Source: Deuterostichococcus epilithicus (Eukaryota > Chlorophyta > Trebouxiophyceae > Prasiolales > Stichococcaceae). Taken from it: a stretch of 64,000 nucleotides of DNA. The notes under the pieces were generated by a model. The model was not told where the DNA came from. It saw only the letters and a program-made list of their open reading frames with translations, and did no database searches. The position numbers and the translations under genes are program-made. Shown here piece by piece: positions 60,926-64,000 of this stretch. Each line of letters opens with the position of its first letter. Within the stretch, counting starts at the first letter, position 1. Location: assembly GCA_033439295.1 (NCBI GenBank), contig JAVTLE010000014.1, forward strand, positions 372,001 through 436,000, written 5' to 3'.

Positions 60926-61718
60926 TGGCATGCCTGCGCAGCACGTTGCAGACCGGCCTACGGTTGCATGTGCATGTTGAGGAGCTTGCACCTGGGTTTC
61001 GACAGCACCGCCGGTGGTCGATGACGCTCTGTCGACAGGCACGTGTTTAGTTCATGTTTCGCGCAGTCCAAGCCAGGCCAAGTGTCATTTTGCAGTGTAG
61101 TCTGCCCCGATATGCCTCTGGCCTGCTGACGCTGCCCCCTGCAGCCGCCCTTTTTCGCACACCTGGTGTGCTCCCCGTCAGCCTGACCCTCAAATCAGGT
61201 GTCTTTCTTCTGTTGTGTGCATGTTGTTTGGCCGACCCCGCTTGAGTACATCTTACCCGCTTGCGCGTTAGAGACACTCTCCGTCATTGCGAGACACTGT
61301 GTTGCAGTGTGTGTCGGGCACAGAACCGCCGGTGAAAGCAGTAGTGGGCGATCAGTACAATGACAGCTGGCGGAGGTTTGGGACGCTGACTGACAGGCCA
61401 TTCCTGCAACAACTCGGTCACTGGACCGTGTCCTCTTGCCACATTCGAGTTTCCAAAGTGTTGCACGTGCTGCCTGGCTGCGAGCTGGAGACAAGGCCAA
61501 CACGTCGAATTGCAGTATGTGTCGGAGCTGGGGGATGGCCTCCGGGATGGCCTCCGTCCTCGCACGCGCATGATCAGCTTGGCTGTACGCAGTCTACTCT
61601 TTTGCACGATGATGCACAGTCCTGTACGGTCGGGGTACAGGATGGGTCTTGCCTCGGAGAGCTGAATCGATTTGGCACCGTAGCAATACCTCGTATTCGG
61701 CAGCAAGCGGCAGCAGGC
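60926..61718. other. Intergenic region before the glycosyltransferase-like gene
   Basis: This should contain the NDC80 3' UTR and the promoter of the next plus-strand gene. No gene or motif recognised. A short direct repeat (ggatggcctccg) sits at about 61533-61557. Confidence 0.4.
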
Positions 61719-63909
61719 ATGTCACCATCGCGAGCAGCTGTGTCTGCGCGGCGGCTTCTCGCCAGCAGGCTGTCATCTCTGGGATTGGGACTGACCCTGG
61801 CCGCAGCGTGCTGGCTGTTGATCTCCCGCGGACGCTCAGCGTCCTCCAGCCAGGTGCAGTCGCCAGGCAATCTGTGAGAACTTGCGAGGCTCGAGATTAC
61901 AGTGCATGTACGAAGCTCAAGTTCGTCATAGCACGACTGTACTTGCACTGTCCTACAGGAAGGACCACCTCAGGCAGAGTCGCATGTGCTGTTATTCACG
62001 GCCGCCTGTCTGCGTCACCTGCAGCAGCCCGCTGCAAGCCCTACTCTGCAAGAAGATAGACCTTGCAAGGTCACAGGGCTGGCTTCGCCTGCTACCGCAG
62101 GGCCGTGCAATGGCCGGAGTGTTTGGCAGTGGCGGCGGCAGCGGCGGTGGTGGCGGGCGCGGCAGCCGCGCGGCGCAGAAGCGACCCGTCGGCAGCTACA
62201 CCCTGCCGCAGCTGGACGGGCCACTGGACCAGGACACGGATGCGGCGCTGCCGCAGCTGTTTCCCGATCCGTCCACCTACCTCAGGTGCCCAACCATGGA
62301 GCAGAATCTGTCGGATCCCTCCGCCGTCAGGATGAGTTCAACGTTACCGCTGTCATTGTCACTCATCCTTCGGCTGAGTGCGGGCCAGGTGCCGCCTGGC
62401 CTGCGGGACACCACTTGGCGTGCTTGACGAGTTGGCAGAGAGGTGGGACCCTTGCTGGCACGTGGTAGAGGCACCCCAGCCCGCTTCCCACAAGCTGTCT
62501 GAGGCGTTCATGTGACGCTTGCAGCCTGCGAGACGCACGAGCATACCGTGCCTGGCTGTCCTGGTCGCACAAGCCGGCCTCGATGCGGCACGTGGTGCCG
62601 TCGAAGGGCCACTTCTCACTCGGCCGCACCCGCGCCTTCAGCGGGGATTTGGCCACTCACGGCGTCCTGGCTGCCATGCTGAAGGTGAGGGGCCCGGACA
62701 GTGAATCAAGGACTTCTCATTGCATGATGGGCCGCAGGGGCGGGAACTGTAGCCATGCCTATCGTCCTCAATGGTCTTGCACAGGGGTAGTCTGTTCATC
62801 GTTCGTCACAGATTATGTGTGCGGCCCCCATGTATGCGGCATAGGCGGTTGGAACCCTGTGCAAAACGCAGGCGCGCAGCTTCGGGCAGGAACTCATCTG
62901 GTTGCGGTCCTTCAGCGAATCCGACGTCAAGATGGTGCTCAACCTGATCTTCAATCTGCGCGACGTGGGGTGAGCGCACGAAAGGTTGCGCCACCGAGCA
63001 TTCTCAGCCTCCAAAGCATGCTGTGCGATGTTCAAGTGCAGGGGAGCTTGTGGCTCCACCAGCTGCAAATCCGGCCTGTGGTTGCCTGGCTCAACGTGTG
63101 TTGATGCGCTAATGCTGGGAGGGTCGTGACGCTGTGACTTTGTGAAACTTCCCTCTGGCCCCAGGTACAACCACTGGGTGCTGTTCGTTGGCGCTCAGCC
63201 CGGCATCTGCAAGGCGCTGCTGAAGGCGCTCCCCAGCGCAGGTGAGGCAGCCCCCACATTCGTCTTTGCGACCCTGTGTAGACGCACTCATTCGTCCAAG
63301 TCTTTCCGCAGTGCTGAACCAACCCACCCCTCATGCCGGCACGATGCCAGACGGGCCGCCTCGCATCCCTCGGTGCGGCTGCTGTTGTGCTCTTGTACTT
63401 CAGCGACGATCAATTGCAGGCTGCGTGTGGGACAGCGACTGGAGGCCAGAAGCGCCCGAAATGCCAGAGGCGCTGCGGGTGCTGCCGCTGGACGCCGCGC
63501 ATGCCGCTGGCTGGTGGCAGGTGCGCCATTCTCCCTGTCCGCCCTCGCTCCTGCCTGGCATTCTGTATCTCGTTCGATGGCACGTTGAACAGGCATGTGA
63601 GTGTAGTACTAATGCAAAGCAGTGCCAGCATTCGAACGTTTGAGATGTCCCTTGTTCAGGGTCCTATGAGACGCTGGCTGGCATGAAGGCAGCCTGCAAC
63701 GGTTTCACAACCCTGAAAGTGGAACAACGATCGGTGCCCTCAAGCACATCGTCCCCGCTCGCAAGGGAAATCCAGCCCTGGTTCCGGACTCCAACCTCTT
63801 AACCGCCGCCAAGGCGCGATGTGGGCGCGCAGGTGCTGAGGGTTATGCGGCGGGGGGTCAGCGTCCTGAGCCTGGCCGGAAGCGTTCTGCTGCATGATGA
63901 CGTCTACAA
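61719..63909 (+). CDS. Type II membrane protein, nucleotide-diphospho-sugar transferase-like, partial
   Basis: Exons 61719-61853, 62101-62285, 62525-62684, 62872-62969, 63165-63241, 63420-63520 and 63833-63909 keep phase; the gene runs past the right edge. A basic N-terminus (SRAAVSARRLLASRLSSL) and one hydrophobic span (GLGLTLAAACWLLIS) suggest a Golgi signal-anchor. After a Gly-rich stem come LATHGVLAAMLKARSFGQEL, SDVKMVLNLIFNLRDVGYNH, WVLFVGAQPGICKALLKALP and GCVWDSDW, then WWQVLRVMRRGVSVLSLAGS, which resembles the plant-type nucleotide-diphospho-sugar transferase fold (PF03407-like). Such enzymes add sugars to cell-wall glycoproteins or polysaccharides. The position where the family usually has an Asp-x-Asp metal motif reads LAGSVLLHDD here. 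Identification is by resemblance only. Confidence 0.6.
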
Positions 63910-64000
63910 GTGCGCTGAAATTGCCAGCCCTGCCTCATATCCATCGCCTCGACCCACTGCCTTGGAGCCCAGCACCTCGACGTGGCAGACATGAGTGCCG

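Noticed and set aside
1-64000. tRNA, rRNA, CRISPR, retroelement or DNA transposon
   Set aside because: Looked for cloverleaf arms, conserved rRNA blocks, regular spacers, long terminal repeats and transposase motifs; none seen, though short RNAs could be missed by eye.

Overview
The window looks like nuclear DNA of a trebouxiophyte-type (Chlorella-like) green alga. It is GC-rich, genes are dense on both strands, and coding exons are mostly 50-240 bases long, separated by GT-AG introns of roughly 100-700 bases. The gene set is plant-type: AMFR/RIN2-like RING ligase, B3 domain, SRA domain, a MurE-family protein, chloroplast NDPK. Short TTTAGGG/CCCTAAA motifs (plant/algal telomere unit) lie inside introns. 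I saw no rRNA, tRNA, CRISPR array, phage, retroelement or intact transposon. Exons below were joined by eye from splice sites, reading-frame phase and family resemblance. Many gene models keep phase through every junction. A few ends remain open and are flagged.

Layout. 1-4664 (-): exons for an SRA-YDG module (1-1731, running off the left edge) and, upstream on the same strand, an FHA module with a long Ala/Pro-rich linker; they may be one gene. 5755-7128 (-): histone H2A.Z. 7497-11250 (+): a protein with a B3 DNA-binding domain and a chromodomain. 12296-13904 (-): plastid nucleoside diphosphate kinase, head to head with 14014-15344 (+), a small CHHC thioredoxin-like protein. 15898-21640 (+): AMFR/RIN2-like membrane RING E3 ligase. 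22762-27778 (+): unrecognised Cys-rich, Ser/Ala-rich protein. 29526-31712 (-): unrecognised poly-Gln protein with a hydrophobic C-terminal segment. 33526-42895 (+): MurE-family protein in 18 exons. 43712-45409 (-): F-box/LRR protein. 45771-50026 (+): GPI transamidase subunit GAA1. 50237-54399 (-): AAAP-family amino-acid transporter. 54990-60925 (+): kinetochore NDC80. 61719 to the right edge (+): type II membrane protein resembling nucleotide-diphospho-sugar transferases.

Themes. Chromatin and cell-cycle functions are frequent here (FHA/SRA, H2A.Z, B3-chromo, NDC80), as are endomembrane functions (RING ligase, GAA1, transporter, glycosyltransferase-like), but neighbours are not organised into pathways. 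The most unusual points are: (i) the MurE-family protein has lost nearly every catalytic signature except the P-loop GKTT; (ii) many introns hold diverged tandem copies of the start of the neighbouring exon, some with a copied splice acceptor; (iii) several introns appear to start with GC instead of GT, placed by phase; (iv) CCCTAAA-type motifs sit just upstream of splice acceptors in the sense orientation; (v) B3+chromo and possibly FHA+SRA domain combinations.
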